A stretch of DNA of 64,000 bases from Prochlorococcus sp. AG-409-B05 (GCA_003216075.1 QCJK01000011.1:1-64000), one strand, 5' to 3'; positions 38,254 through 50,096 are shown, numbered from the stretch's first letter. The notes: generated by a model from the sequence alone, not told the origin. A program made the numbers and translations.

Positions 38254-39618
38254 ATGAAGATAGTGGTTTTTGATGACGATCCAACCGGATCTCAGGCTGT
38301 ATATGGCTGCCCTTTGTTATTGCGTTGGGATCAAGATAGCTTACGAAAAGGGATTAATGATCCTTCTCCTTTACTGTTTGTGTTGGCCAATACTCGTGCG
38401 CTTCCTCCTGAATTAGCAGCAAGTAGAACTAGAGAAATCACTAAGGAATTGATTCGAGTTTGTGCGCTCGAAGGTATTATGCTTCAAGATTTAATATTTG
38501 TTAGTAGAGGAGATTCAACTCTTCGAGGACATGGAGTGCTTGAGCCAGATGTATTAAATGAAGAACTTGGTCCTTTTGATGCAACTTTTCATGTGCCTGC
38601 CTTTTTGGAAGGAGGGAGAACCACAATAGGTGGAATTCATTTATTACATGGTAAACCTGTTCATCAAACACCCTTTGCTAGGGATCGAATATTTAGTTAT
38701 TCCTCAAGTGATTTAGCGTTTTGGCTACAGGAAAAAAGTCAAGGAAGAATAATTCCTGAGACTGTTGCAAGGTTGACAATTGAGTTGCTAGATGAAGCAG
38801 GGGCGAGTCCATCCGGAATGAATAAGCTTATTGATTGGCTTATAGATTTAACCAGTAATAAGCTTGTAATTGTTGATGCTGAGCGACATCACCACTTGAT
38901 GATCTTTGCCAAGGCTATACACATTCTGCTGGGTAAAAAACGATTCCTATTTAGATCAGCAGCTAGCTTAATAAATGTATTGGCGAATTTACCACCTAAC
39001 CCTTATTCGGTTGATGATTTAGTTGCTTTAAAGCTCAGAGATGACTTTGGCCAATGTAAAAGAGGGTTGATCATGGTGGGCTCATATGTTCCATTGGCTA
39101 ATCATCAATTGAAGTTTTTGCTTGCAAAGAAAACTTGTGCAGGGATTGAGTTACCAGTTGAGGAAATTGCAATTGCTTTTGAAAGTTCGTCATTTGATGT
39201 TTTGGTATCGGATACTCGTAAGAGAATAATAGATCAAATAAATACTATTTTGGATGCAAATATGACTCCAGTTCTCTTTACGACTCGAGGAGAGATTGAT
39301 TTTTTATCTAATGCTAAAAGGCTGTCTTTTGGTATTGCTTTGGCAGAATTTATGGCCAATCTAGTTGTTAGTATTACTCCTAGATTGGGTTATATTATTA
39401 GTAAGGGTGGTATAACCACTCATGCTTTATTGACAAGAGGATTTAACTTTGGTGTTGTTAAGTTAAAGGGACAGATTATGCCAGGTTTGTCTATGGTTTC
39501 TGTTGAGGCTGAAAGTGATTTTGACAACCTCCCAATCATTACTTTTCCTGGAAATTTGGGAGATGAAACTACGCTGTTAAATGCATGGGAATTGATGGAA
39601 AATAATGATCTTATTTAA
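38254..39618 (+). CDS. DUF1537 four-carbon acid sugar kinase-like protein
   Basis: 454 aa. The N-terminal motif VFDDDPTGSQAVYGCPLLL and the C-terminal domain with SKGGITTHALL match the OtnK/DtnK/LtnK kinase family, which phosphorylates D- or L-threonate, erythronate and related acids. No OtnC aldolase or PdxA2-like partner sits beside it. I chose ATG 38254 over the GTG at 38248. Located 42 bases after lldD, so probably one operon. Confidence 0.86.
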   Translation: MKIVVFDDDPTGSQAVYGCPLLLRWDQDSLRKGINDPSPLLFVLANTRALPPELAASRTREITKELIRVCALEGIMLQDLIFVSRGDSTLRGHGVLEPDVLNEELGPFDATFHVPAFLEGGRTTIGGIHLLHGKPVHQTPFARDRIFSYSSSDLAFWLQEKSQGRIIPETVARLTIELLDEAGASPSGMNKLIDWLIDLTSNKLVIVDAERHHHLMIFAKAIHILLGKKRFLFRSAASLINVLANLPPNPYSVDDLVALKLRDDFGQCKRGLIMVGSYVPLANHQLKFLLAKKTCAGIELPVEEIAIAFESSSFDVLVSDTRKRIIDQINTILDANMTPVLFTTRGEIDFLSNAKRLSFGIALAEFMANLVVSITPRLGYIISKGGITTHALLTRGFNFGVVKLKGQIMPGLSMVSVEAESDFDNLPIITFPGNLGDETTLLNAWELMENNDLI

Positions 39619-39687
39619 GTAAAATTCTTAGCGAGTTCTAATTCATTATTGAGAATTTTTCTTTGTTTTGGCAGTGAAAATTGCCAT

Positions 39688-41112
39688 TTAAAATCTTTCA
39701 ATTACTGATTCTGCGAATCCACTACAACTTAATGGTTCGACTTGTGGTTCCATAAGACGAGCTAAATCGTAAGTAACCTTGCCATCTGCAATAGACTTAC
39801 TCAGACCATTTGTAATCATTTTGGCTGCCTCTTGCCAGCCAAGAAATTCCATCATCATTACTCCACTTAGTATTACTGACCCAGGATTTATGCGATTTAG
39901 TCCTGCATGCTTGGGTGCAGTTCCATGAGTGGCTTCAAAAATTGCAGCGTTATCGCCAATATTGGCTCCAGGGGCCATCCCTAGCCCTCCAACAATAGCC
40001 GCAGCTGCATCTGAAATATAGTCTCCATTTAGATTTAAAGTTGCAAGGATTGAGTATTCTTGAGGACGTGTTTGAATTTGTTGGAAGATGCTATCTGCGA
40101 TGCGATCATCAACCATTACCATGTCTTTCCATTTGTCGCTACCATGACTATTTCCAATTGATTTGAGAACTATTTTGATTTCATTACAGATTGCTTCTTT
40201 TTTATCTGGTGTCAGGGTTTCGAATCCAGGATCAATCAATTTTGCATGATTTTCCAAAGATAGATTAGGATTCGCATCATTGTTAGTTAAGATCCAACTT
40301 TCTCTTTCTGTTATGCATTGATTTCGGAATTCATTTGTAGCCAACTCATAGCCCCAATCTCTAAATGCTCCTTCAGTAAATTTCATGATATTTCCTTTGT
40401 GAACTAGTGTCACATGTCGCTTGCTGCCTTCAAGTTTGAGAGCATGTTGAATGGCCTTTCTTATATGGCGTTGACTGCCATTTTTGCTTACTGGCTTGAT
40501 GCCTATACCAGCTCCTATAGGTATTTTCCGTCCTGAAAGTTTTCCGTTTGAAGGAATGACTTTGTTATTGAGGTAATCAATAAGATTGCTGCCTACAGGA
40601 TCAGATGCCTCCCATTCCACTCCCATATAAATATCTTCGGTGTTTTCCCGATAAACAATTACGTCTAAGTCTTCTGGATGCTTATGGGGGCTTGGGGTCC
40701 CTTCGTAATAGCGGCAAGGTCGAACGCAGGAATAAAGATCAAAAATTTGCCGAAGTGCAACATTTAACGAGCGGATGCCTCCACCAATAGGAGTGGTGAG
40801 AGGGCCTTTGATAGCAATTCCATAGGTTCGGATTGCTTCAAGTGTGTCTTCAGGTAGGTATTGATATGTGCCATAAAGTTCACACGCTTCATCTCCTGCA
40901 TAAACCTTGAACCATTCGATATGCCGCTGATTGCCATAAGCTTTGCTGACTGCTGCATCTAGTACTTTTTGTGTTGCGGGCCAAATGTCTACACCAGTTC
41001 CATCACCACGAATAAAAGGAATGATTGGGTCGTTGGGAACGTTAGGTTGCCCTTGTTCGAATGTAATAGCAGTACCCTGCTTGGGAGCAATGATTTTTTG
41101 GAACTGAGCCAT
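39688..41112 (-). CDS. icd: NADP-dependent isocitrate dehydrogenase
   Basis: Converts isocitrate to 2-oxoglutarate, the carbon skeleton for ammonium assimilation. PFIRGDGTGVDIW, the substrate loop RSLNVALRQIFDLYSCVRP and the late GDNAAIFEATHGTAPKHAG identify it. I chose ATG 41112 (MAQFQKIIAPKQG, 474 aa) over 41175. An internal stretch typical of cyanobacterial enzymes (SWILTNNDANPNLSLE) is present. Convergent with the DUF1537 gene. Confidence 0.96.
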   Translation of the reverse strand: MAQFQKIIAPKQGTAITFEQGQPNVPNDPIIPFIRGDGTGVDIWPATQKVLDAAVSKAYGNQRHIEWFKVYAGDEACELYGTYQYLPEDTLEAIRTYGIAIKGPLTTPIGGGIRSLNVALRQIFDLYSCVRPCRYYEGTPSPHKHPEDLDVIVYRENTEDIYMGVEWEASDPVGSNLIDYLNNKVIPSNGKLSGRKIPIGAGIGIKPVSKNGSQRHIRKAIQHALKLEGSKRHVTLVHKGNIMKFTEGAFRDWGYELATNEFRNQCITERESWILTNNDANPNLSLENHAKLIDPGFETLTPDKKEAICNEIKIVLKSIGNSHGSDKWKDMVMVDDRIADSIFQQIQTRPQEYSILATLNLNGDYISDAAAAIVGGLGMAPGANIGDNAAIFEATHGTAPKHAGLNRINPGSVILSGVMMMEFLGWQEAAKMITNGLSKSIADGKVTYDLARLMEPQVEPLSCSGFAESVIERF

Positions 41113-41844
41113 CAAGATTTTGAGCAGAACTAGAGGCTTATAGGAGCCTATGCCTTCAGTGTTTATTTCTATCATGTCTTCTATCGCTTCAACTCATTTC
41201 TATCAAGACTGTTTAGCTTCAAAAAAATTGGCTTTATGGCTACAAATATCTTTGAGACTTCTCTTTTGATCTGTTTATTATTTTTGACATAGTAGATTAT
41301 TTAATGAGGATAGAGTTGGTTGAATATTATGTCATATTTTCTGCTCATTTAAAGTAGCCTATCTCCATTGATCTAGTATATTTAGAAATACATAACTGTA
41401 TCAAAGTATTTGCTCCTTCCTCTTGGGGAGTTGTTAATCAGGTTCATCTAACTAGATATTTATTTGTAGTGAATTCAAATATGGTCTTGATTTAAGGATG
41501 TTTTTGTTGTTTTTGTACGTAAATTTAATGAATTCATACTTGAGGTTGCTAAACTTTTTGTTAGGTAATACTCATTAATCTTGAGTATCAGATCAGTGGA
41601 AATAGTGCTGCAAGGCATCTACTCAACTTTGGATTTAGTTGTTAATAATTTCAAGGAGTACATAAAGGCATTAGACATGTGAATATTCTTTAGGTTGATT
41701 TTTGAGCATACTTTTTATAGTTATGATTTTGATAAGGATCTATATTTTCCTTTGAAGAGGCTTGAGAGTGGAGTTCATCACTGGTTTGCAAATGCTCCAC
41801 AATGCAAACTCAATTTATTTAGAATTTTCTATCAAGGAGGTTTT
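41113..41844. other. AT-rich intergenic region upstream of icd and the ho1 cluster
   Basis: About 730 bases with no convincing gene. Only a short in-frame extension of the next gene (from 41695) and tiny frames under 20 codons are present. Promoters for icd and for the ho1 cluster must lie here. No strong hairpin was seen. The length is unusual for this compact genome. Confidence 0.5.
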
Positions 41845-42288
41845 GTGAACGCTGCTGAGCAAGTTGAAAGTATTGCCTTAGCAAAGGTCATCGCTTCTGT
41901 TGTTACCCTTGTTCGCAGGCATTTCCCTGAAGCTTCTCCTAATCTCACTCCTTGGCGGGATGATCCTGAAACGCGAAGATGGTCGGAGAAAGACACTTTA
42001 GACATTGTTTTCCATTTTCCTGGGTGGTCACCAAAGCTGGAATGTCGCAGTCTTTTACTTCAGCTCAGAATTAGTAACAACACACCTTATGCTTCCCCGT
42101 CCTTGTTGGGTGTGCTTATGCGCGGGATGACCTTTGATGGGGAAAGGTGGCGTTTGGCGACATTGGGAGATTGGCAGCCTTCAGGTGCTTATCTTCCCCA
42201 GCCTGCTCAAATGGCACAATTGCATGAGATTTGTCGTGATTTGTTTGCCTTGTTTTCATCATGCTCTATTTCTGACGAATTCCCGTAA
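41845..42288 (+). CDS. Conserved picocyanobacterial protein upstream of ho1
   Basis: 147 aa with GTG start at 41845, preceded by a strong AAGGAGG ribosome site (41834-41840), which decides this start over an in-frame TTG at 41695. The conserved-looking core has VRRHFPEASPNLTPWRDD and FHFPGWSPKLECRSLLLQLR. No domain recognised. It is 79 bases before ho1, so a link to bilin metabolism is possible but unproven. Confidence 0.75.
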   Translation: MNAAEQVESIALAKVIASVVTLVRRHFPEASPNLTPWRDDPETRRWSEKDTLDIVFHFPGWSPKLECRSLLLQLRISNNTPYASPSLLGVLMRGMTFDGERWRLATLGDWQPSGAYLPQPAQMAQLHEICRDLFALFSSCSISDEFP

Positions 42289-42367
42289 CCCTTTGCATCC
42301 TAAGGTTCCTAATTGATGGAAATTCTTCTAACTTCATTCCACTAACTTTTTTCTGAACAGCTTTAAA

Positions 42368-43087
42368 ATGTCTGTAGCCCTAGCGAGGCAACTTCGAGAA
42401 GGCACAAAGAAGTCTCACACAATGGCTGAAAACACAGGCTTTGTGAGTTGCTTCCTTAAAGGTGTTGTCGATAAGTCGACCTATCGAACTCTGGTTGCTG
42501 ACTTGTATTTCGTTTATTCAGCAATGGAAGATGAAATTCAAAGATTGTGCAATGAAGGTCATCCAGTTGTAAGTATGATTGGATATTCCGAGTTATATCG
42601 TCGTAATACTTTAGAAGCAGATCTAGGTTTTTATTTTGGTAGTCAATGGAAAGACTTAGTGGAACCAAGTCTTTCGGCTAAAGCATATGTTGATCGTATT
42701 AGATATGTGGCTAAAGATAGCCCTGAATTATTAGTTGGTCATCATTATACTAGATATATAGGAGACTTATCTGGTGGTCAGATCCTTAAGAAAATCGCAA
42801 AAAATGCAATGAATCTTTCTGATGATCAGGGTTTGAATTTTTATGAATTTACCAGGATTGAAGATGCAAAGCTTTTCAAATTAGATTATAGCCACACCTT
42901 AAATACACTTCCTATCAACCAGAAAACTGCGGACTTAATTGTGGAGGAGGCCAATCAAGCTTTTAAATATAATATGCAAATGTTTAATGAATTAGAAGGG
43001 AACTTGGTTTCTGCTATAGGAACAGTTCTTTTTAGGTTTTTAACGCGGAGAAAGAGAAGAGGGAGTACTGAGAAATCAATTAATTAG
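42368..43087 (+). CDS. ho1: Heme oxygenase
   Basis: Opens heme to biliverdin IX-alpha with ferredoxin as donor. 239 aa. The proximal histidine His17 lies in TKKSHTMAEN, and the distal helix shows YIGDLSGGQILKKIA. Product is the substrate of PebA encoded next, so the three genes form a phycoerythrobilin pathway. Confidence 0.95.
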   Translation: MSVALARQLREGTKKSHTMAENTGFVSCFLKGVVDKSTYRTLVADLYFVYSAMEDEIQRLCNEGHPVVSMIGYSELYRRNTLEADLGFYFGSQWKDLVEPSLSAKAYVDRIRYVAKDSPELLVGHHYTRYIGDLSGGQILKKIAKNAMNLSDDQGLNFYEFTRIEDAKLFKLDYSHTLNTLPINQKTADLIVEEANQAFKYNMQMFNELEGNLVSAIGTVLFRFLTRRKRRGSTEKSIN

Positions 43088-43271
43088 TTTTTTATAGGTC
43101 TTTAAAATGAAAATGATTTATCATCATAAAATAATCACTTTTGGACTTGAACTTACATGATAAATACATTCTTGCTGCTTCCTGCTTAAATGAGGTTCGG
43201 AATTTTTGTTTATGGTGGCTTACCCCATACTTTGTTTCCAGTTGATAAAGCATTGAAAATTTTTCGAGTGA

Positions 43272-44791
<1,520 letters not shown>

Positions 44792-44876
44792 TGGCATTTA
44801 AGATGCTTATATTAAATTCTTAACTGGATATTATTCGGATGTTATTTTATCCTTTATTAAACCTTGAAATTCTTAT

Positions 44877-45350
44877 ATGAAATCTCGAATCTTGTTTGTT
44901 TGCCTTGGTAATATTTGCCGCTCACCAGCTGCAGAGGCTATTTTTCTAGGCAAAATCCAAAAGAGAGGCTTATTGAAAGATTTTGAGGTTGACTCTGCAG
45001 GTACTGGTGCTTGGCATGTTGGGAAGTTGGCTGACTCTAGAATGCGAGATTCAGCTTTGGAACGAGGGATTGAGATACGCAGTATTGCGAGAAAAATAAA
45101 GCTTAGTGATTTCTTGGATTTTGATTTAATTTTAACAATGGATAATGATAATTTACACGCTGTCAATCAATTGGCTTGCAGTCAGGATCTTGATTATAAT
45201 GTCAAGATAGAACCAATACTAAGTTATGCAAAGAGGACAAAACTTTTAGAAGTGCCTGATCCTTATTATGGTGGTTCCAAAGGCTTTGAAAAAGTTTTAG
45301 ATTTACTAGATGATGCTTGTGAGGGCCTGCTAGAGAGCTTTAAAAAGTAG
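44877..45350 (+). CDS. Low-molecular-weight protein-tyrosine phosphatase
   Basis: 157 aa. The P-loop CLGNICRS (Cys9, Arg15) near the N-terminus and the general acid Asp in VPDPYYGG are the family hallmarks, so it should be active. Target proteins unknown. The 3' end overlaps the convergent panC-cmk gene by 11 bases. Confidence 0.92.
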   Translation: MKSRILFVCLGNICRSPAAEAIFLGKIQKRGLLKDFEVDSAGTGAWHVGKLADSRMRDSALERGIEIRSIARKIKLSDFLDFDLILTMDNDNLHAVNQLACSQDLDYNVKIEPILSYAKRTKLLEVPDPYYGGSKGFEKVLDLLDDACEGLLESFKK

Positions 45351-46890
45351 GCGATGGCCAAACTTCTTCTGGAATCTTTGAGCGGAACAATTCGAGTAAT
45401 ACATCAATTACCTCTTCTATAGTCATGCCATCTGTGATCACTTTTTTTGCATCTTTTGCTTGTATTAAGGGTGATAGTTTTCTCGTGCTATCTAATTCAT
45501 CACGTTGTTTGATTTCGGTTTCAAGTTCTTTTAAACTTACCGATGGAAATCCTCTGTCTTGCATGTCCTTAGCTCTTCTACGGGCTCGCTCAGCTGCAGT
45601 TGCAGTTAGAAATACTTTCAATTCAGCATCTGGGAACACTGTGGTGCCAATATCACGACCTTCAGCCACTAATCCGCCATGGATGCCCATGTGTTTTTGT
45701 TGGGCTGTAAGAGCTTCTCGAACTACTTTTTGAGCTGCAACGGTTGAGACCAAGGAAGTCACTTCAGGGGTTCGAATTTCATAACTTACATCTTTTTTAT
45801 TTAACAAAACCTTTTGTTCTCCAGTTTTAGTTTTTTCAAATTTAATTTCTAGTTCCTTAAGCATGTGAAGAAGTGCTTCTTCATTATCAGGTTCAATTTT
45901 ATGTTTTTGTGTAAGCCAAGTCACTGCTCTATACATCGAACCAGTATCTAAATAAATAAGGCCGAGTTTATCTGCAAATGCTTTTGTTACTGTGCTTTTC
46001 CCTGCGCCAGCAGGACCATCGATGGCAACAATTGGTTTGCGCTTCATGAGAAATGTGTGATCAATAAGGCGAGTTGTTCCGCATAGAACTGCGGCTGCTA
46101 GTAAAGAGATTTTGTTGCTTGGCTTGACAGGATGAAGAAGATGTGGATCTACAACTTCTAAATATTCCACTTTCAAACCTCTTTGTCGTAAAGAGGACCT
46201 TATTTTGTTGAGACTAATTTCTTTACCCGATTGAAACTTTTTTGAGGCTGCTGATAATTCTTGCTGAAGGCCAATTGCAATTTCTTTGTCTAAAGGATTT
46301 AAAAATTGATTTCTTGAGCTGATTGCAAGACCATTTTTCTCTCTAACCGTTGCTACTGTTTTGATTTTTACTGCCAACCCAAGATCTTGAACAAGATTTC
46401 GCAAAATTATCAATTGTTGCCAGTCCTTTTCCCCAAGGATCAGTAGGTCTGGCTTTGTCAGTGCTAATAGCCGAATGATGACATTTGCTACGCCATCAAA
46501 ATGTCCTTTTCGATGTAAGCCGCAAAGATGAGCTTTAAGTGTTTCCGGGACTTTTACTTTGAAATGCTCGTCAACACCTTTAGTAAAAACTTCTTCAATA
46601 GAAGGAAGCCAGATGGCCTGTGCGCCTGAATTTTTAGCTATTTGGCAGTCTTGGTCTTCATTACGGGGGTAACTGGCAAAATCCTCTTCAGGTCCAAATT
46701 GCAGAGGATTAACAAAAACACTGACTAGAACTGATGCAGCACTATTGGGAAGAGATTTTTGTGCGCTTTTGATTAGTTGTGTATGCCCATCATGCAATCC
46801 CCCCATTGTGGGTATGAAGTGGACTTTGCGAGTTTGGGAGTTGCGCCATTCGAATACTTCAGTAGAAGTCTTGAGGATGTCAATTGTCAA
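45340..46890 (-). CDS. panC-cmk: Bifunctional pantoate-beta-alanine ligase / cytidylate kinase
   Basis: A 516-aa fusion found in cyanobacteria. The N-terminal PanC half (about 1-280) has TMGGLHDGHTQL and HRKGHFDGVANVI. The C-terminal CMP kinase half (about 285-505) has the P-loop DGPAGAGKSTV and EGRDIGTTVFPDA. The first makes pantothenate for CoA, the second CDP for nucleotide pools. Both active sites look intact. Confidence 0.96.
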   Translation of the reverse strand: MTIDILKTSTEVFEWRNSQTRKVHFIPTMGGLHDGHTQLIKSAQKSLPNSAASVLVSVFVNPLQFGPEEDFASYPRNEDQDCQIAKNSGAQAIWLPSIEEVFTKGVDEHFKVKVPETLKAHLCGLHRKGHFDGVANVIIRLLALTKPDLLILGEKDWQQLIILRNLVQDLGLAVKIKTVATVREKNGLAISSRNQFLNPLDKEIAIGLQQELSAASKKFQSGKEISLNKIRSSLRQRGLKVEYLEVVDPHLLHPVKPSNKISLLAAAVLCGTTRLIDHTFLMKRKPIVAIDGPAGAGKSTVTKAFADKLGLIYLDTGSMYRAVTWLTQKHKIEPDNEEALLHMLKELEIKFEKTKTGEQKVLLNKKDVSYEIRTPEVTSLVSTVAAQKVVREALTAQQKHMGIHGGLVAEGRDIGTTVFPDAELKVFLTATAAERARRRAKDMQDRGFPSVSLKELETEIKQRDELDSTRKLSPLIQAKDAKKVITDGMTIEEVIDVLLELFRSKIPEEVWPSPTF

Positions 46891-47032
46891 AACTTGACCT
46901 CGCTTATTATTTTTGGCAATGTTTCTCTCATGGCATTGGAATTAATGATCGACTGGATTCACTTCATACTGGCTTAAAACGCAATTACACAGGAAGATTT
47001 ATTTATTAGCAGTAGAAGAATCATTCGCAACT

Positions 47033-48070
47033 ATGGATTACAAGACTTCTGGCGTAGATGTTGAAGCGGGTAGGGCTTTTGTTCAAAGGATCAGATCAGC
47101 GGTGGAAACAACTCATGGTCCTGAAGTGATAGGAGGAATGGGGGGGTTTGCAGGCTTGCTTCGATTACCTGAAGGATTTAGGAAACCGGTTTTAGTTGCT
47201 GGAACAGATGGAGTAGGGACCAAATTGGAATTGGCGCAGGATTATCAATTGCACTTTGGGGTAGGTATCGATTTGGTCGCAATGTGTGTAAATGATGTTA
47301 TTACCAGCGCAGCTCAACCATTATTTTTTCTTGATTACATCGCAACTGGTCTTCTAGGACCGGATGCAATGGCAGAGGTGGTAGCAGGGATCGCTCAGGG
47401 CTGTCGAATTAGTGGATGTGCTCTTTTAGGAGGAGAAACGGCAGAAATGCCAGGCTTTTATAAGAAAGGGCAATATGACTTGGCTGGATTTTGTGTGGGA
47501 TTAGTGGAAGAAGATGATTTAGTGAATGGTTCCAAAATGAATGCGGGGGATCAGATCATTGCAGTTGCTAGTAGTGGCTTGCATAGCAATGGCTTTAGTT
47601 TGGTTCGGCAAGTGCTTAGTAAAAATAAAATCAATAAAAAAAGTTTGTTTGGGACAGACAAACGACCTCTTCTCAATGCCTTACTCGAACCAACGACTTT
47701 GTATGCTCCACTTGTTCAAAACCTTCTTGTAGAGAAGGTCTCGCTGAAGGGAATGGCACATATCACAGGGGGTGGATTACCTGAAAATCTTCCACGATGT
47801 TTACCAGAAGGACTCAGAGCACAAATTGATATAAATACTTGGAAAAGACCTGAGATTTTTCAATGGCTGCAAGAGGTTGGAGAGATTCCTGAAATAGATC
47901 TTTGGAATACTTTTAATCTTGGCATAGGTTTTTGTTTAGTGGTTTCTCCTGGCAGTGTGGAGACCTCTCTTGAGTTATGTAGAGCTCAGGGACTTAAGGC
48001 ATGGATAGTTGGATGCATTGAAGAGGTTGGCCCTTCGCAAGAACAAGGATTAATTGGTTTGCCCTCTTGA
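47033..48070 (+). CDS. purM: Phosphoribosylformylglycinamidine cyclo-ligase (AIR synthetase)
   Basis: Fifth step of purine synthesis; AIR also feeds ThiC. 345 aa. The N-terminal [12 protein letters not shown], the [12 protein letters not shown] loop, [11 protein letters not shown] and [13 protein letters not shown] are typical. It stands alone between two divergently or distantly spaced genes. Confidence 0.96.
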   Translation: MDYKTSGVDVEAGRAFVQRIRSAVETTHGPEVIGGMGGFAGLLRLPEGFRKPVLVAGTDGVGTKLELAQDYQLHFGVGIDLVAMCVNDVITSAAQPLFFLDYIATGLLGPDAMAEVVAGIAQGCRISGCALLGGETAEMPGFYKKGQYDLAGFCVGLVEEDDLVNGSKMNAGDQIIAVASSGLHSNGFSLVRQVLSKNKINKKSLFGTDKRPLLNALLEPTTLYAPLVQNLLVEKVSLKGMAHITGGGLPENLPRCLPEGLRAQIDINTWKRPEIFQWLQEVGEIPEIDLWNTFNLGIGFCLVVSPGSVETSLELCRAQGLKAWIVGCIEEVGPSQEQGLIGLPS

Positions 48071-48228
48071 AATTTGTGATGTGTGAGTTCTCTGTAGAAA
48101 TGTTGATTGCTTCGGAGTTCTACGAGGTGGTGATTTGATTCACATTCTTTGGCCTTGGCTAGTAATATTTTTTTATGCACTCCGGAATTTACTTCGGTAG
48201 CTGAGTAGTTAGATCTTGATTTAGTTCG

Positions 48229-48924
48229 ATGCCTTTTGATAGTCCTCAGCGGATAACCCGTCGTCGTACCTCGGCAGGGCCTGTCCCCCCAAGACGTCCT
48301 TTGGGAATAAGTGGAGATGTTAACGGCTCTCATCGTCAAGGCCCAAGGCCAACTTTTTTGACATTGAGGGATCATGGCAAGGTTTATGTGGCTGATTTGC
48401 CAAATCTGTCTGATGGTCAGCTTGCACATATTGGTAAAGAGGCTGAAGAGGTATTAGCCAGTCTGGAAAGACGATTAACTGATCTTGAACGAGAAGCAGG
48501 GAACACTGTTGGTGATAATGACACCTTTATAAAAGCATCTACCAAAAGGGATGTAACTTTGCGTTTCATTCGAGCTATTCAAGATGAACAGGAGCATCGC
48601 AGTAATAATCCAGCTTTAAAACGGGCTGCTTCAGAGTCATTACCAAGAACATTTCTTGAGGTGGCTAGACATAGATTGCCAGGTGCAACCTTTGATTCAT
48701 TATTGAGAGAAGCCTTGGAGGCTTGCTCCCAGGAAGATCAAACTTCAAATCCGTCGCAAGCTTCCAGCCCTTCAGATAAATCAAGTCCTTCGGACTCTTC
48801 AAAAAACTCTCCAATCCCTCCTGTTAAGGTTGTCCAACTCCGTTCAACACCAACTAATAATTCCAGCAGTATGCCTGTTGTCGTAAGTCCTGATCCAAAT
48901 TTAAAAAACAGTACTAGTGCCTAA
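48229..48924 (+). CDS. Conserved picocyanobacterial protein of unknown function
   Basis: 231 aa in three parts: a basic, proline-rich N-terminus (RITRRRTSAGPVPPRRPLG), a helical core (about 45-165, with a probable coiled coil at LASLERRLTDLEREAG), and a Ser/Pro/Asn-rich disordered tail (SPSDKSSPSDSSKNSP). No membrane segment or signal. No function recognised. It is the last core-like gene before the repeat-rich island. Confidence 0.75.
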   Translation: MPFDSPQRITRRRTSAGPVPPRRPLGISGDVNGSHRQGPRPTFLTLRDHGKVYVADLPNLSDGQLAHIGKEAEEVLASLERRLTDLEREAGNTVGDNDTFIKASTKRDVTLRFIRAIQDEQEHRSNNPALKRAASESLPRTFLEVARHRLPGATFDSLLREALEACSQEDQTSNPSQASSPSDKSSPSDSSKNSPIPPVKVVQLRSTPTNNSSSMPVVVSPDPNLKNSTSA

Positions 48925-48931
48925 TAGGGTG

Positions 48932-48983
<52 letters not shown>

Positions 48984-49289
48984 TGATGGTTCGAATATAA
49001 GGAATTTCTCATATAAATTTATTGATTAATATTATCAGATTATTGCTACGACTAGATTATCGCTGTTCGTGCCTAAATTTTATATAAAAGCATCCTCAAA
49101 GTACGCGATTTTTAAATAGGGTGAAGTTGTACCTTGGACAATAAACTATCCTAATCTATAAAAATTATAGAGCTTTTTGTAGTACTACTTAATTAGGGTG
49201 GGTTGATTAGCTTCTTGTAATTATCTTTAAGAGAAGGTAATCACGGCCCGCTTTTTGATTTATTATATATTTAGCAATTAGATCTTTTC
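48984..49289. other. Intergenic region after the GATT repeat
   Basis: About 300 AT-rich bases with no gene seen. It contains a second AGGGTGGGTTGATT sequence that resembles the flank of the microsatellite. Confidence 0.5.
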
Positions 49290-49718
49290 GTGGAACCAGT
49301 TCAATTCAGTGCATTTTATACACTTTTAAATGCACTTAAGCAAGGAGATTTAAGCAAAGAAGAAGAGTATCAAAGTATGCTGGCTGATTTTAAGGATTGC
49401 GTAAATAGCACCGGCCCTTTACAAGAGTTAGGTCAAGTCTTTCTTCACATAGGAATAATGGAATTATATGATTATGCTGGAACGAAAGACATTCAAGCTA
49501 TTGGATCTCTAGAGGCAGAGCAATGGAAAGAAATTGAAGAGGCAAAGGAGTCTGAATTACATTTGCAACTGGCAAATTCTATGATTGCGCATGCAAAAAA
49601 TAATGATCTACCAAAGCAAATCTCCACTAAATGGAATTCTTCAAAACGAGAAATCAATAAAAATATTATTGGAATGGCACGCTATATTACTGAAGGTATT
49701 ATGGATGCTATAGAATAA
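49290..49718 (+). CDS. Orphan protein of unknown function, island gene
   Basis: 142 aa with a GTG start at 49290 and no strong ribosome site. Soluble, acidic and helical (GDLSKEEEYQSMLADFKDCV, LEAEQWKEIEEAKESELHL). No known domain recognised. First ORF of the repeat-rich island and may be lineage-specific. The start could be later. Confidence 0.6.
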   Translation: MEPVQFSAFYTLLNALKQGDLSKEEEYQSMLADFKDCVNSTGPLQELGQVFLHIGIMELYDYAGTKDIQAIGSLEAEQWKEIEEAKESELHLQLANSMIAHAKNNDLPKQISTKWNSSKREINKNIIGMARYITEGIMDAIE

Positions 49719-49784
49719 GCAGATTTTTAAAGATTCAAGAGTCATTTTAATATTATTTGTGTAAATCTTTCATATGCTGGGGTA

Positions 49785-50096
49785 TTATTCAGAACTAATA
49801 GTTGTAGAACTCGCTTTTTTACAGCAAGCATATATAGGTTTATTGACTAGTTTTTTGTTGTACTTATTGTGTTCAAAACCTATATTTTTGCATTCAATTG
49901 GTTCTTGGTTTTGCTCTATCCGCATTAGATTTTTTTGACTTTCTTTTTCAATTAGATTCTTTTCCCCATACTTGATTTCGCATATGCTTACTTCAGCCAT
50001 TACCTGTATTGGTAATATTAAGAACGTAATGGATAATATTGGCAGAAATTGATTTATTATTTTTCTCTTTATTGGAGACCTGTTTAGGAATTGCAT
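49785..50096 (-). CDS. Small probably exported cysteine-containing protein
   Basis: About 103 aa from ATG 50096, chosen because AGG lies about 9 bases upstream and because it directly precedes a signal-peptide-like segment (basic KRKIINQF, then hydrophobic LPILSITFLILPI ending VMAEVS). Starts at 50135 and 50156 are possible. The mature part is small and basic with four cysteines (SICEI, IECKN, ACCKK), which could form disulfides. No family recognised. It lies 86 bases downstream of the resolvase-like gene on the same strand. Confidence 0.5.
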   Translation of the reverse strand: MQFLNRSPIKRKIINQFLPILSITFLILPIQVMAEVSICEIKYGEKNLIEKESQKNLMRIEQNQEPIECKNIGFEHNKYNKKLVNKPIYACCKKASSTTISSE

